Source of the DNA: Paraburkholderia metrosideri
GTDB taxonomy: Bacteria; Pseudomonadota; Gammaproteobacteria; Burkholderiales; Burkholderiaceae
Assembly: GCF_904848625.1 (NCBI RefSeq)
Contig: NZ_CAJHCP010000017.1
Coordinates: 1 to 64,000 of the forward strand
Length of the DNA: 64,000 nt
Direction: 5' to 3'
Shown: piece by piece, positions 44,041 to 52,721 of the stretch
Numbering within the stretch: position 1 is the stretch's first letter
How the letters are laid out: each line of letters starts with the position of its first letter
The notes under the pieces: generated by a model
Database searches by the model: none
What the model saw: only the letters and a program-made list of their open reading frames with translations
Told to the model about the DNA's origin: nothing
Made by a program: the position numbers and the translations under genes

Positions 44041-44442
44041 TATCTCCTTGTGTCGATAGCATCTTGACGATTTCATCATCGCAATTTTCCTATGGCTTGC
44101 CTTCGTGTGTTGTAGATGAGATTCGCGTGGTCTCGCAGCTTTCAGCTATCCGCATATAGGTCTCAGCAACTCTTATCTATACATTTTTTATCGGAAATGA
44201 ATTTTGCCTGATCGGCAGGAATTTGGAATTCCTGCGGAGGGCTTCGATTGGTATCGAGTACGCACGGTCGGCGGCTATTCCGCCAGCCAGCTCAACGCGG
44301 GACTGGCGCGAGGAGTAGACAAGTCCAGTAGCATTTGCTGGAGGCTGCTTGCAATATTTTTTTACTCGAAGTAGGGCCTGCGCAAGTTCGATGCGGATCT
44401 TTAGCCTCTGTTCTGGTTTCAATCAACGGAGATACGGAACAA
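44041..44442. other. Intergenic region with 9-bp inverted repeat
   Basis: About 400 AT-leaning bases between divergent genes. A perfect inverted repeat GCAGGAATT-TGG-AATTCCTGC lies at 44215-44235, a size and symmetry typical of a dimeric repressor site. No gene is supported here. Confidence 0.45.
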
Positions 44443-44820
44443 ATGAACAAGCCTGCTCAACTGACTTCCATCACCCCCCTCCTGGAGGCGGTCCGCTGTA
44501 TCAATCGTTCGAAGTCGACTTATTACGACATGCAGAACCCGAAGTCGGCGCGCTACGACCCCGATCTGCCGGTGCCGTTCAAAATCGGCCGTAGCACCTT
44601 CGTTGTTACGGAAGAGCTTGAGCAATACATCCAGAAGAAGATTGCCACGCGTCGCGCACCGGAGACGAAAAAGGACCAATTCAAAGTCAAAAACGGTATG
44701 CATGCACCCGACTCTTTGGATACGGCTGAGAACAAGTTGAAGGCACGCAAGATCGGCTTCAACTCGAGCGAAGGCAACGCCTCAAGCGTATCGCACGCGG
44801 ACTTCCGCGCAAGCAATTAA
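44443..44820 (+). CDS. AlpA/MerR-like DNA-binding protein
   Basis: A 125-residue basic protein. Residues about 15-60 form a winged-helix reading TPLLEAVRCINRSKSTYYDMQNPKSARYDPDLPVPFKIGRSTFVVTEELEQYIQKKI, the AlpA/excisionase-like layout in which the wing carries P.P.KIG. AlpA regulators activate excision or replication genes in P4-type elements. The ATG at 44443 is chosen (MNKPAQ). The RepA-like ATPase starts 15 bp after its stop, so they are co-transcribed. The tail (about residues 70-125) is polar and unassigned. Confidence 0.8.
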   Translation: MNKPAQLTSITPLLEAVRCINRSKSTYYDMQNPKSARYDPDLPVPFKIGRSTFVVTEELEQYIQKKIATRRAPETKKDQFKVKNGMHAPDSLDTAENKLKARKIGFNSSEGNASSVSHADFRASN

Positions 44821-44835
44821 CGGAGGCGAGTTCTC

Positions 44836-46410
44836 ATGTTCCCTACAATTTTCGGCAACCAGGGCAATGGTCCCGTTCTCTCGCCGGCGAGCGACATTCC
44901 GATGCTTTCCATTGTCTGGTTGTGGAAGTTTTGGCTGGCGCGCGGCAAGCTTCATATCCTTGCTGGTCCGCCGTCTACAGGCAAGACCACACTCGCCATG
45001 GCTCTCGCCGCCACAATAACAAATGGCGGTACAGAGCGGGGCGTCTGGCCGGACGGAACTCTTGCTCGGTTCGGGCGTATTGTGATCTGGACTTGTGAAG
45101 ACGCCCACGAAGACACTGTCATACCGCGTCTTGAGGCGGCCGGCGCGAATCGCAATCATGTATTCATGTTGAGCGAGACGAGCGAAAACGGCCGTCGTCG
45201 CCCGTTTGACTTCGGGCGCGATCTGCCGCGTCTCGAAGCGAAAGTGAAAGAGCTCGGCGACGTCGCGCTCATCATCATCGATTCGATCGCCCAGGTGGTG
45301 TCGGGCAATTCGAACAGCAACACCCAAGTGCGCAAAGATCTCGATCCGTTGGTCGTCTTTGCTGAGCGCACCGGTTGCGCGATTCTCGGGCTGACCCATG
45401 TAAACAAGGGATCGAAGAAAAAGGACCCACTTGATCGCGTGAATGGAAGCACTGCGTTTGGTGCCGTTGCCCGACTCGTCTGGATCGTTGCCCGTGACGA
45501 AAGCGACCGTTCAGGCGACGGCGTGTCGCGCAGCGTACTAGTGCGTGCCAAATCGAACTTGGGTCCGACCGACGGTGGTCTCTCGTATCAGATCACTCCG
45601 ATTGACCTTCCGGCGCAGGGCGGTGTTGCGAACACATCGAAGATCGAGTGGGGCGAGCCGCTGCCGGGCGCGCCGAAAGATATTCTGGATGACGCGGAAG
45701 GCGGCAGCGCGCCTGTTGGTGATGACAGGAAGCAAGATGGGATGGACTTTCTCTCGGAACTGCTTTCGGTTGGTCCGATGCCGAGCGAAGAGATCAGGGT
45801 CCGCACAGAAAATGCTGGCCTCTCGTGGGCGACGGTTCGCCGTGCGGCCGACGCAATAGGTGTCAATAAATATCGCCCGCTCGGCATGAAGAATTGGTGG
45901 TGGGCGTTGGACTGCGGCCAGCAGGCATGGCCGCAGTCGACCGCGCAAGCCGGTGCGATGGGTTTTTCGGGGGGCTTTGGTTCCGGTGCTGCTTTCGGTT
46001 TCGGCGCAGCGTATGCGGCAGGCTCTGAGCCAAAGTCAATCTGGAGCACTGCTTCGCCAACGCAGTGGCGGTCACCGCATCAGCCTCAGGCGACACCGCT
46101 AGGTGACACCGCATGGATCTCAAAAAACGGTGAGCAAGTTGAGCAAGTTGAGCAAGTTGAGCAAGTTGAGCAGCATGAGCAGGTTGCTAGCACCGCGGAC
46201 CGGATGGATGCCGGGATGTGGAAACACATGGTGGATTGTTGCCTGACGCGATATCAGAGTCGCGCACGCCGCGTTGACGACGATGAATATCAGGTCCGCG
46301 AGTCGATCGTCGACTACGTTCTTGAGACGAACGTGGAGCTGGTCGACGCCGAGTGGATAGCGAGCGCGAAGAGCCTGCTCCTGCAAGGAGAGTTCTGGCG
46401 CAAACAGTGA
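44836..46410 (+). CDS. RepA/RecA-like AAA ATPase (AAA_25), helicase-like
   Basis: A 524-residue ATPase. Walker A is HILAGPPSTGKTTLAMALA near residue 40; Walker B is VALIIIDSIAQVVSG near 140; a sensor-like ILGLTHVNKG follows. The fold is that of RSF1010 RepA-type hexameric helicases and related phage proteins. A winged-helix-like region occupies about residues 320-370 (EEIRVRTENAGLSWATVRRAADAIGV). A Gly/Ala-rich linker and an EQV repeat (about residues 433-447) precede a helical tail. GGAGG precedes the ATG. It is downstream of the AlpA-like gene and probably drives replication of the excised element. No primase is seen nearby. Confidence 0.85.
   Translation: MFPTIFGNQGNGPVLSPASDIPMLSIVWLWKFWLARGKLHILAGPPSTGKTTLAMALAATITNGGTERGVWPDGTLARFGRIVIWTCEDAHEDTVIPRLEAAGANRNHVFMLSETSENGRRRPFDFGRDLPRLEAKVKELGDVALIIIDSIAQVVSGNSNSNTQVRKDLDPLVVFAERTGCAILGLTHVNKGSKKKDPLDRVNGSTAFGAVARLVWIVARDESDRSGDGVSRSVLVRAKSNLGPTDGGLSYQITPIDLPAQGGVANTSKIEWGEPLPGAPKDILDDAEGGSAPVGDDRKQDGMDFLSELLSVGPMPSEEIRVRTENAGLSWATVRRAADAIGVNKYRPLGMKNWWWALDCGQQAWPQSTAQAGAMGFSGGFGSGAAFGFGAAYAAGSEPKSIWSTASPTQWRSPHQPQATPLGDTAWISKNGEQVEQVEQVEQVEQHEQVASTADRMDAGMWKHMVDCCLTRYQSRARRVDDDEYQVRESIVDYVLETNVELVDAEWIASAKSLLLQGEFWRKQ
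46133..46186 (+). repeat. 9-bp tandem repeat encoding Glu-Gln-Val
   Basis: About five to six copies of GAGCAAGTT within the RepA-like gene, encoding EQVEQVEQV. In-frame, so copy number changes only length. Confidence 0.85.
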
Positions 46411-46419
46411 ACGGCGATA

Positions 46420-46440
46420 CCCGCAGGGCTAACCTGCGGG
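46420..46440 (+). promoter_or_regulatory. Intercistronic hairpin
   Basis: Perfect stem CCCGCAGG-GCTAA-CCTGCGGG ten bases after the RepA-like stop. There is no T-run; it is a possible attenuator or RNA-stability element ahead of the membrane protein gene. Confidence 0.55.
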
Positions 46441-46444
46441 CGCT

Positions 46445-46531
46445 ATGCCTGTCTTTCATTTTCCCGCAATCGTGTTGCTCGCGCTGCCGCTAATCGGCCT
46501 GTGCGCGGCCCGGTGCGCCCTGAAAACGTAG
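46445..46531 (+). CDS. Possible 28-aa membrane micropeptide
   Basis: An ATG at 46445 opens a 28-codon frame reading MPVFHFPAIVLLALPLIGLCA then ARCALKT, a single hydrophobic helix with a short basic tail. It sits between the RepA-like ATPase and the membrane/tail protein. The ribosome site is weak, so translation is uncertain. Reported because position and composition fit a small holin- or leader-like peptide. Confidence 0.3.
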   Translation: MPVFHFPAIVLLALPLIGLCAARCALKT

Positions 46532-46569
46532 CAACCGCGCCTTGTCGGCGCGGAAGCAGGAGTCGAATA

Positions 46570-47736
46570 ATGAACGAAATCGATATCAAACAGCCGGTCG
46601 ATGATCCGGCCATCGGCAGCGACGACGTGCCCGGCATCGCTGCAATGATCACCCCGGTCATTTTGCAGAAAATCGCGCTGGCGATCGCGCTGGCCGCTAC
46701 GGTTGTGTCGCTTGGCATCGCCGTGTTCACTGGTCTGCAAGGAGCCGGCTCTGTGCAGGAACAGGTCGGCAATGTCGCGGTCAGTACGTTGGCCGTGTTC
46801 TGTCTGCATCTGATGCCGATGTTCTGGCGGATCGGTCGCGGCTTCACCCGTTTCATCGCAGTTCTAATGTGGATCGTTGCTCTGCCGGTCGTCCTGAAAG
46901 GTCAGGCGGACTTCGTCGTACTCGCGCACCAGCATGCAGCCGACCAGCGGGCGGAGGCCCTTCCTTCGGTCGAGGTGCTGGCACACGTCGACGCGCCAGT
47001 AGGCCGCAGCCTGACGTCCATCGCGCAGGAGGTCGCGAAAGTCCGCATGGACCTCGCTTGGGCTGATGAACGTCGCTGCACTTTCGATTGCACGAACCTC
47101 CGTGTGCAGAAGATGGCGCTGTCGGCACGGCTCGCCGCGCTGAACACGGAAGCGGCCGAAGCGAAGCGCCGAGAAGCCGAAGAGGACCGACTGCACGCCC
47201 ACGCCGACCAGATCGAAGCTCTGCATGAGTCGCATCGTGCCGACCCTGTCACCTCGCAACTCGCGCCTTGGGTCGGCACGACCGAAGCGGGGCTGAATGT
47301 GCTGCTGGCGTTTGCACGCGCGGTCGTCGTGGAAGGCGCTGCCTGCCTGTGCTGGTGCTTTGCTGCGGTCGCGCCGACTCCGGGTGCTGGTCGCGCGGCG
47401 GTCGCGTCGGGCCGCAAGCGGGTCGCGCTTGACCACGCGGTCGTGGCTGATGGTCGTGATGGGGACGATCCCGGTCCCGTTGCGCGGCCAGCAGACATCG
47501 CAACTGCCGCGACTGGTCGCGAGCCGACCGCGCACGCAATCGCCGACCTTTCAGTGCCGCCCATTGTCGATCGCCGACTCGAGGCGATCCACAAAGCGGT
47601 CGTCGAGGGCACTATCAAAAAGCCGACTCAAGAAGCAATCCGCAATCTTCTCGGTTGTCGCCAGGCAGCGGCAGGACTGCTGCGCAGGCAATATAAGCAG
47701 CACGTTGGCAGCTCAAGCAACAACGCGGCAGCATAA
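46570..47736 (+). CDS. Membrane protein with coiled coil and C-terminal HTH-like tail (copy A)
   Basis: A 388-residue inner-membrane protein. About three N-terminal helices (residues about 26-115) are followed by FVVLAHQHAADQRAEAL, a GRSLTSIAQEVAKV segment, a two-cysteine motif RRCTFDCTNL, a long coiled coil, the block DPVTSQLAPWVGTT, another hydrophobic helix (VVVEGAACLCW), and a polar linker. It ends in a short helical unit (EAIHKAVVEGTIKKPTQEAIRNLLGCRQAAAGLLRRQY) resembling an HTH. The protein at 59721 has the same layout and shared motifs, so they form a family. It follows the RepA-like gene. A membrane-tethered DNA-binding or segregation factor is a hypothesis. AGGAG precedes ATG 46570. 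Confidence 0.7.
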   Translation: MNEIDIKQPVDDPAIGSDDVPGIAAMITPVILQKIALAIALAATVVSLGIAVFTGLQGAGSVQEQVGNVAVSTLAVFCLHLMPMFWRIGRGFTRFIAVLMWIVALPVVLKGQADFVVLAHQHAADQRAEALPSVEVLAHVDAPVGRSLTSIAQEVAKVRMDLAWADERRCTFDCTNLRVQKMALSARLAALNTEAAEAKRREAEEDRLHAHADQIEALHESHRADPVTSQLAPWVGTTEAGLNVLLAFARAVVVEGAACLCWCFAAVAPTPGAGRAAVASGRKRVALDHAVVADGRDGDDPGPVARPADIATAATGREPTAHAIADLSVPPIVDRRLEAIHKAVVEGTIKKPTQEAIRNLLGCRQAAAGLLRRQYKQHVGSSSNNAAA

Positions 47737-48521
47737 GCGTGGTCGCTCAGCCAATTGCCAGTACACCCGTCAAGCCCCTAGATCGCGCTCGAAAGCTGTA
47801 ATCCTTCGGTTCGAACAGGATCGCACGGCTTATGCCACGCTGTTAAGGCTAGCCATCGTTTAGGGGGCGACGAGTATCGAACGTAAATGCGGCGAACTGA
47901 GCCCGGCGGAGCAAGCGACTGCTGACCACCGCTGAGACTGTCACTTTGTTTCGCGAGGCATGTTTGCAACCATGTCTCGTCTCTTCTTTCTGGCTACCGC
48001 TCTGTCAGACCGATCTCGGACGCGATGCCATGACGCTCCTGCTGGCCTTTCAATTTCTCCCTTGTCTAGTCTTCTCTTCAATTGACACGTCAGGCCATTA
48101 CTTCGTCCACGTAAAAACTTGCCGTGCATCAGGTCGATGCACTAGCTCGTCCGGATAGGGGCACTCGTGCATCGCAGCAGCATGCCAGTCGCTTTCAACA
48201 CTCGATTGATCGGCATAGCCTCGTCCGAAAATTGTCCACGGAGAATTCTTACTGCGGGTGTAACTCTGTATGTGGAGCACGGAAGAGAAACAACCTCATA
48301 TTCGACGCATTTCTAGTTGAACGTGTAGGAATTGCGTCGCTATGGGTGCCATCGACTTATGGTTCCTATGTAATGCGAAGCAATTCATTATAGAGAAAGA
48401 TATTGAACAGTACCTTGAGAGGTATCGACTCTATATCGTTGACGTAACAACCAGAACATCCGGAAATCAATGTCTACCTCCCAACCACAACGACAATAAC
48501 CATCAACGGTAAGGATTGAAA
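47737..48521. other. 780-bp region without a supported gene
   Basis: Between membrane protein copy A and the inovirus Gp2-like gene. There are small open frames on both strands, including a 60-codon leftward one at 48098-48280 with GTG start and no ribosome site. The right end (48380-48520) is AT-rich and should include the promoter of the Gp2-like gene. It may hold the element's replication origin, since the neighbouring genes are replication proteins, but no iterons were seen. Confidence 0.4.
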
Positions 48522-49652
48522 ATGACAGAGAATCTTAAGGAAGGGATCGAAGCTACTGAGGAACGGCACAACTTCGATACTGAAACGAAGGAGATCGACT
48601 CGGGGTGCGTCAGCATGCTTAACCCTGACGACGAGTCAGATTTCTCATACCTGTTCGAAATCGAACAGATGGTAGACCGGATCAGAGAGTACAAGCAACC
48701 AGGGTTCAGGATGCGGTCGAGCTGGTTTGGTAGTATTCCAGTGGAACCGCTCACGCTTGCAAAGCGGCATTACAAGCGGTTGGGAGAATTCATCCGGGGT
48801 TATTCATCTAATCGGTTCTATGCGCCACGGATAAAGGCGTTCTACGACGCCTGCAGGGTGATCGGGATACTGGACGACAGGTACCTCGTTCCCCGTGCAC
48901 CGAACGAGTACTATGGATCGACCGGAAAGCTCTATGCGGAGATCTTCAACGAGTTGATCGAGAAGATACGCGAGACGTGTCAGTCCCGCGGGTTCAAGGA
49001 ACAGCTTCGCTACCTGAAAGACACTGCGAAACGCAATGAAGCGAAAGGGCTGGAGTTTGAGGCGAAGATGTACGAGTGGAAATCCCGGCACCTGATTCTG
49101 GTACTGCACTTCGGCTACAAACCCGAGCATCGGAAGGATATTACTGAAGATGACATCCGCATGCACCGTAACCGGTTTTTCAATAACCGGCGCACGAACA
49201 GGCTGCTACGCGGTATCAACGGCTATATCTGGAAGATCGAGCGGGGGGAGGACTCGGGTCTGCACCTGCATCTGATCCTCTTCTATTCGGCGGAATATCG
49301 CAAGGACGTGATCATTGGAAAGATGATCGGTGACTACTGGGTGAGAGTGATTACGAACGGAAAGGGTGCTTATTGGAACAGCAATGCTAACAAGGAGAAG
49401 CACAACAAATGGGGCTATGGTGACGGAACAGGGCTGATCAAGCGGGGTGATACTGAGAAGCGCCATTCGTTGCGCAAGACGATTCGTTATCTTGCAAAGA
49501 CGCATGAGCAATGCCTGTTGATGAAGGATGAGGAACATTTCCGGACGTTCGACGTCAGTCAGGTCCCGGAAAAGATGAAGGCGGGACGTCCCCGTAACGA
49601 AAAGGTGAGCTGTGACCAGCATTGCCGCGATGAATGCGGCGACGGGAATTGA
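48522..49652 (+). CDS. Inovirus Gp2/YagK-YfjJ-type replication protein
   Basis: A 376-residue protein resembling the inovirus Gp2 family (YagK/YfjJ C-terminal domain), thought to start rolling-circle replication. A polar N-terminal 60 residues precede a helical region. The core has LILVLHFGYKPEHRKDITEDDIRMHRNRFFNNRR, then IWKIERGEDSGLHLHLILFY with an HLHL metal-binding (HUH-like) motif, then GYGDGTGLIKRGD and a Tyr-containing RKTIRYLAKTHEQ. The ATG at 48522 has AAGG upstream. No coat or assembly genes of a filamentous phage are adjacent, so it is an isolated replication gene, a satellite or a relic. Codon use is somewhat less GC-rich than the chromosome. Confidence 0.85.
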   Translation: MTENLKEGIEATEERHNFDTETKEIDSGCVSMLNPDDESDFSYLFEIEQMVDRIREYKQPGFRMRSSWFGSIPVEPLTLAKRHYKRLGEFIRGYSSNRFYAPRIKAFYDACRVIGILDDRYLVPRAPNEYYGSTGKLYAEIFNELIEKIRETCQSRGFKEQLRYLKDTAKRNEAKGLEFEAKMYEWKSRHLILVLHFGYKPEHRKDITEDDIRMHRNRFFNNRRTNRLLRGINGYIWKIERGEDSGLHLHLILFYSAEYRKDVIIGKMIGDYWVRVITNGKGAYWNSNANKEKHNKWGYGDGTGLIKRGDTEKRHSLRKTIRYLAKTHEQCLLMKDEEHFRTFDVSQVPEKMKAGRPRNEKVSCDQHCRDECGDGN

Positions 49653-50199
49653 GAGTCTGGGCTGCGAGCGAGAATGCTCAGGTTTCTGACGTGATCGTGT
49701 GCGGTTGTTAAGGGAAAAAGGTCACGCGGTTGCCGAAGTACGCGGCTGTCGTATCCGGCAGGCGATTATCGGATCGCAACCTGAGGCGCGCCGCTGACAG
49801 CTGCTCGCCAGTCGAGCTCTCATTCGACCGTCTACATGCTTCAAGGGCAAACCGCTCGCCGCAGCGAAATCAAACGCGTGCGTTATCTCTGAGATACGTC
49901 GAGGCGTCTGTCTGTGGCAGGCTCTCGAGCGTTTGGTTGATGAACTGCCTGGCGCGAACGTGAACCTGTGTACGTGCGCGCGGATATCTGACCAAGCCGG
50001 ACTTCGACATCCCGATGACGAAGCGTGATGGTGATCGTGCCTTTTGGACGAGTCAGCCACCGAAGCTCAGGGCGAAGCGACGTGGTCGTAAGCGCAGCAA
50101 GGCAGAGGTGCTGCCGGCTGCGCTGCCAAGACCGGTGGTGCCGGATATTGGAAGGAGAGTAGACTTGCGCGCTCCAATTCGCCGTTGAAGGTAGTGTCT
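49653..50199 (+). other. Degraded coding remnant region
   Basis: Frames of coding character are broken by stops and shifts. From about 49965 to 50188 one frame reads GYLTKPDFDIPMTKRDGDRAFW then TSQPPKLRAKRRGRKRSKAE, basic and protein-like. The preceding codons (EPVYVRAD) lie in another frame. It looks like an eroded basic protein gene. No family was recognised. Confidence 0.35.
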
Positions 50200-50574
50200 A
50201 TGTTGATGAAAGCCCTGCGTGTCGGTTTCGGCCGGTTGATTTTAGTCGGCGACGCCGTCAGTCGCCCGCGCCCGCAACGTCGTTCGGCGCATGGACAGGC
50301 AATGGTGGAAAAAGAAGCGGCGCGGCTGTCGCTGTATCAGTTCCATGCGTGTCCCTTCTGCGTCAAGACGCGGCGAGCCCTGCATCGTCTGAATGTACCG
50401 ATGACGCTGCGCGACGCCAAAAACGATCCTGTGCAACGGGATCGTTTGCTGGTCGGTGGCGGCAAGGTGAAAGTGCCTTGCCTGCATATTCAAGAAAATG
50501 GCCAGTCGCGATGGCTGTACGAATCCAACGCCATCATCGCCTACCTGGAGCAACGCTTTGCCGGGATCTTCTGA
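50200..50574 (+). CDS. Glutaredoxin-like (GST N-terminal) protein
   Basis: A 124-residue thioredoxin-fold protein. An N-terminal hydrophobic or amphipathic segment (LMKALRVGFGRLILVGDAVS) may anchor it at the membrane. The redox site is FHACPFCVKTRRALHRL (CPFC), followed by the cis-Pro region GGKVKVPCLHI and a GST-like tail WLYESNAIIAYLEQRF. Likely function: glutathione-dependent disulfide reduction. The ATG at 50200 is taken; TTG 50185 is possible. Such genes are common on Burkholderia chromosomes, so its place inside the island may mark captured or boundary chromosomal DNA. Confidence 0.82.
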   Translation: MLMKALRVGFGRLILVGDAVSRPRPQRRSAHGQAMVEKEAARLSLYQFHACPFCVKTRRALHRLNVPMTLRDAKNDPVQRDRLLVGGGKVKVPCLHIQENGQSRWLYESNAIIAYLEQRFAGIF

Positions 50575-50966
50575 TCCGTCGCACGCAGCCGTGAGGCCTT
50601 TATGAAAGCCCCGGGCCGGCCTCGCTCGTTGGCATCGAGCTTGGTCGTCTGCGGCTCCGGAATCCGACTTACATCGGCGGCATGAAATGGGTCGGGGCTC
50701 GGTCTATACCGGTCACTCAAGGGTCGCCAGTCGACCCATTCCCGTCGTTGAACCGGCCCAACCTGGCCGCCAGCTTTTAGGGCGCAGCGGTCATTCCCGC
50801 CTCCAAATTCTCGACCGTGTTCCGAAAAGACTCGCGCATGACCGCCTGTGTCGGCCACGAACGTCCAACGTAGACGTCCGAATGGCGTTTTGATTCGTCG
50901 TTAGGAATATTTCAGAAAACGATAAGTCGAGCCAATCCTCCAGATCAGACATGGGTGGCTATGTCA
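50575..50966. other. Intergenic region, no supported gene
   Basis: About 390 bp between the glutaredoxin-like gene and the 3' end of the reverse transcriptase. Short frames only. Composition changes from GC-rich to AT-richer near 50890, marking the edge of the reverse-transcriptase cassette. Confidence 0.4.
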
Positions 50967-52721
50967 TTAGCTTCGATATTCACTACTTGACAATGCCAGT
51001 GCGTCCAAGGCCGTGCTTTCGGTCAACGAGTAGCGACTCCTCGCGAGTTGTGCCAAATGGTCGTTGCTCATTCGTAGACGCAACGACTCGAGCTCGTCCT
51101 CGAACGATAAATCTGGATCCGATCGCCGCTCTGGCTGGTCCCGTGAAACGATACGCATCAAGCGTGCTTGCGGATGCTGTGCAACTGGCCAAGATCCCAC
51201 GTCGGTAAGTATCCCGCTTAATTGCAGTGAAACGACGCTCTCAAGCTCTGCAGAGGTCAGCGCTGATTCTGCCCGGTCGAACGTTGCCGTGCCGTGTCCG
51301 TACTCTGCCCACAGTTCCGCGAAAGCCGCGGCACCCCTCCCGTAAAACGGTAGCACTGGATCTACCCGACCAGATCCTAAGGCCTCTGCTAAAGCATGCT
51401 GTTCTATCAGCTCGGGAAAAGAGTCTGCGAGAGCTCCACTCTGCCAAGATCCGAAGTCGCGGAGGTAAAAAAGCGCGTTGACGAGGCGCCGCACCCGTTG
51501 TACTTGCCATCGTCGAAGACTCGGCTCGTCTTGATAAGGCTCTTGGATTAGTTTGGCAAGAGTTGCTTCGTAGTCCGCCTTTAGTTGAATGGCACGCTCA
51601 ATGAATGAGGCATTATTTGAAAGCCAGATCGACAGGGTTTTGGATAAATTGTCATTCGATTTTCGATGGCGCAAAAAATAACGAAATCGCGAATAACGCG
51701 ATGTCGCGAGCAAGCGCGTAATTGGTATGGACATTCCGGCTGCCGAAAAAGCGACTTTCAGTTCACGTGATCTATCGGGGTGGAACGCCAGATAAGTTGT
51801 TAGATCCCGGGCGAACGCTCTGAACGAATCATTTGAGGCAATATCCGGCCTCGAAATGTGACGATCCCAGCTCTGCGCGTCCAAGGCGGTCGTTTTATCG
51901 GTATTGGGTTCAAAACCGTATTTCCTCAATGTCGACTCGACCTTCTTTTCCACATATTTCCGATCTGCCTCATTGGCTATGACGACTATGTCGTCGACGT
52001 AACGGAAGTACTTGATTCCAAAAAGTTCGGTCAACTCGTTGTCGACTGGCTCCAGCACAAGATGCCCCAATACGTGGGCAGACTCCGGGCCGATTGGTAT
52101 TCCAGCCCCTCCCGCATTCATGAGGCCCCGAAAGAAATTCAGGATTTCGTCTGCAAAACCGCTCAATATCGAGTTTTTGCTGGTCAGTCTGGCTTTAAGT
52201 TTCGGCTCTATAACTTCTGCTGACACTGACGGATAGAAGCTCTTTATATCCATCACGATTGCAACCATCCCCTCGCCGAGGGCCGCCGCTATTTGTTTAT
52301 TGCGACGCATGTAGCCTTCCGCAAAGTACTCGTAGCTGCCGCCCGCAGAAATGCTCTTTGGCCAGCGATAGCTGAATACCCGGTCGGGGACAGCAAAGGC
52401 GGGATCACTCGCAAGCAGCGCCAAAATAACTGCCTCCCCGATCGAAGTACTTGGGCTCGGCGCCCAGCAGTCGCGATAGATATGCTCTGGCTCCCCTTGA
52501 CGGTTAATTGACCCCTTGTATAACTTAAATGGGCGATAGCGCCATGAATCGAGAGCGCGTAGCCGCCGAACAATCATCCGTTCAAGGTAAGCGCCATTTT
52601 CGTCCCCAAGTTGGGAAGCAATTAGACGCACGCCAACGTACGAAGGAAAGTACGTTGTTTTTGTGGCGTTCAATGCTCTCGTTAGAAGGACTTGATCTAG
52701 AGGGATTTTTTCATTAATCAT
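50967..52721 (-). CDS. Reverse transcriptase of the unknown/Abi-like group
   Basis: A 584-residue RNA-directed DNA polymerase. Palm motifs are in order: A, AIVMDIKSFYPSVS (catalytic Asp near 158); B, AGIPIGPESAHVLGHLVLEP near 207-225; C, YFRYVDDIVVIA (YVDD near 241-244); D/E-like GFEPNTDKT near 270. The N-terminal FSYRWPKS and the IPIGP block are like abortive-infection/UG reverse transcriptases rather than group II introns, and no maturase or HNH domain is present. About 300 C-terminal residues are helical and unassigned. The start overlaps the stop of the methyltransferase-like gene by 8 bp (ATGATTAA), so they are one operon. A defence role is inferred from these features and the island context. 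Confidence 0.88.
   Translation of the reverse strand: MINEKIPLDQVLLTRALNATKTTYFPSYVGVRLIASQLGDENGAYLERMIVRRLRALDSWRYRPFKLYKGSINRQGEPEHIYRDCWAPSPSTSIGEAVILALLASDPAFAVPDRVFSYRWPKSISAGGSYEYFAEGYMRRNKQIAAALGEGMVAIVMDIKSFYPSVSAEVIEPKLKARLTSKNSILSGFADEILNFFRGLMNAGGAGIPIGPESAHVLGHLVLEPVDNELTELFGIKYFRYVDDIVVIANEADRKYVEKKVESTLRKYGFEPNTDKTTALDAQSWDRHISRPDIASNDSFRAFARDLTTYLAFHPDRSRELKVAFSAAGMSIPITRLLATSRYSRFRYFLRHRKSNDNLSKTLSIWLSNNASFIERAIQLKADYEATLAKLIQEPYQDEPSLRRWQVQRVRRLVNALFYLRDFGSWQSGALADSFPELIEQHALAEALGSGRVDPVLPFYGRGAAAFAELWAEYGHGTATFDRAESALTSAELESVVSLQLSGILTDVGSWPVAQHPQARLMRIVSRDQPERRSDPDLSFEDELESLRLRMSNDHLAQLARSRYSLTESTALDALALSSSEYRS

Noticed and set aside
48098..48280. 60-codon leftward gene
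   Set aside because: GTG start without ribosome site, no recognised family and no coupling to neighbours.
50967..52721. Group II intron or retron assignment for the reverse transcriptase
   Set aside because: No maturase or HNH domain, no intron RNA domain V-like sequence noticed, and the motif C and B context is of the UG/Abi type; no msr/msd fold was found. An RT phylogeny would settle it.
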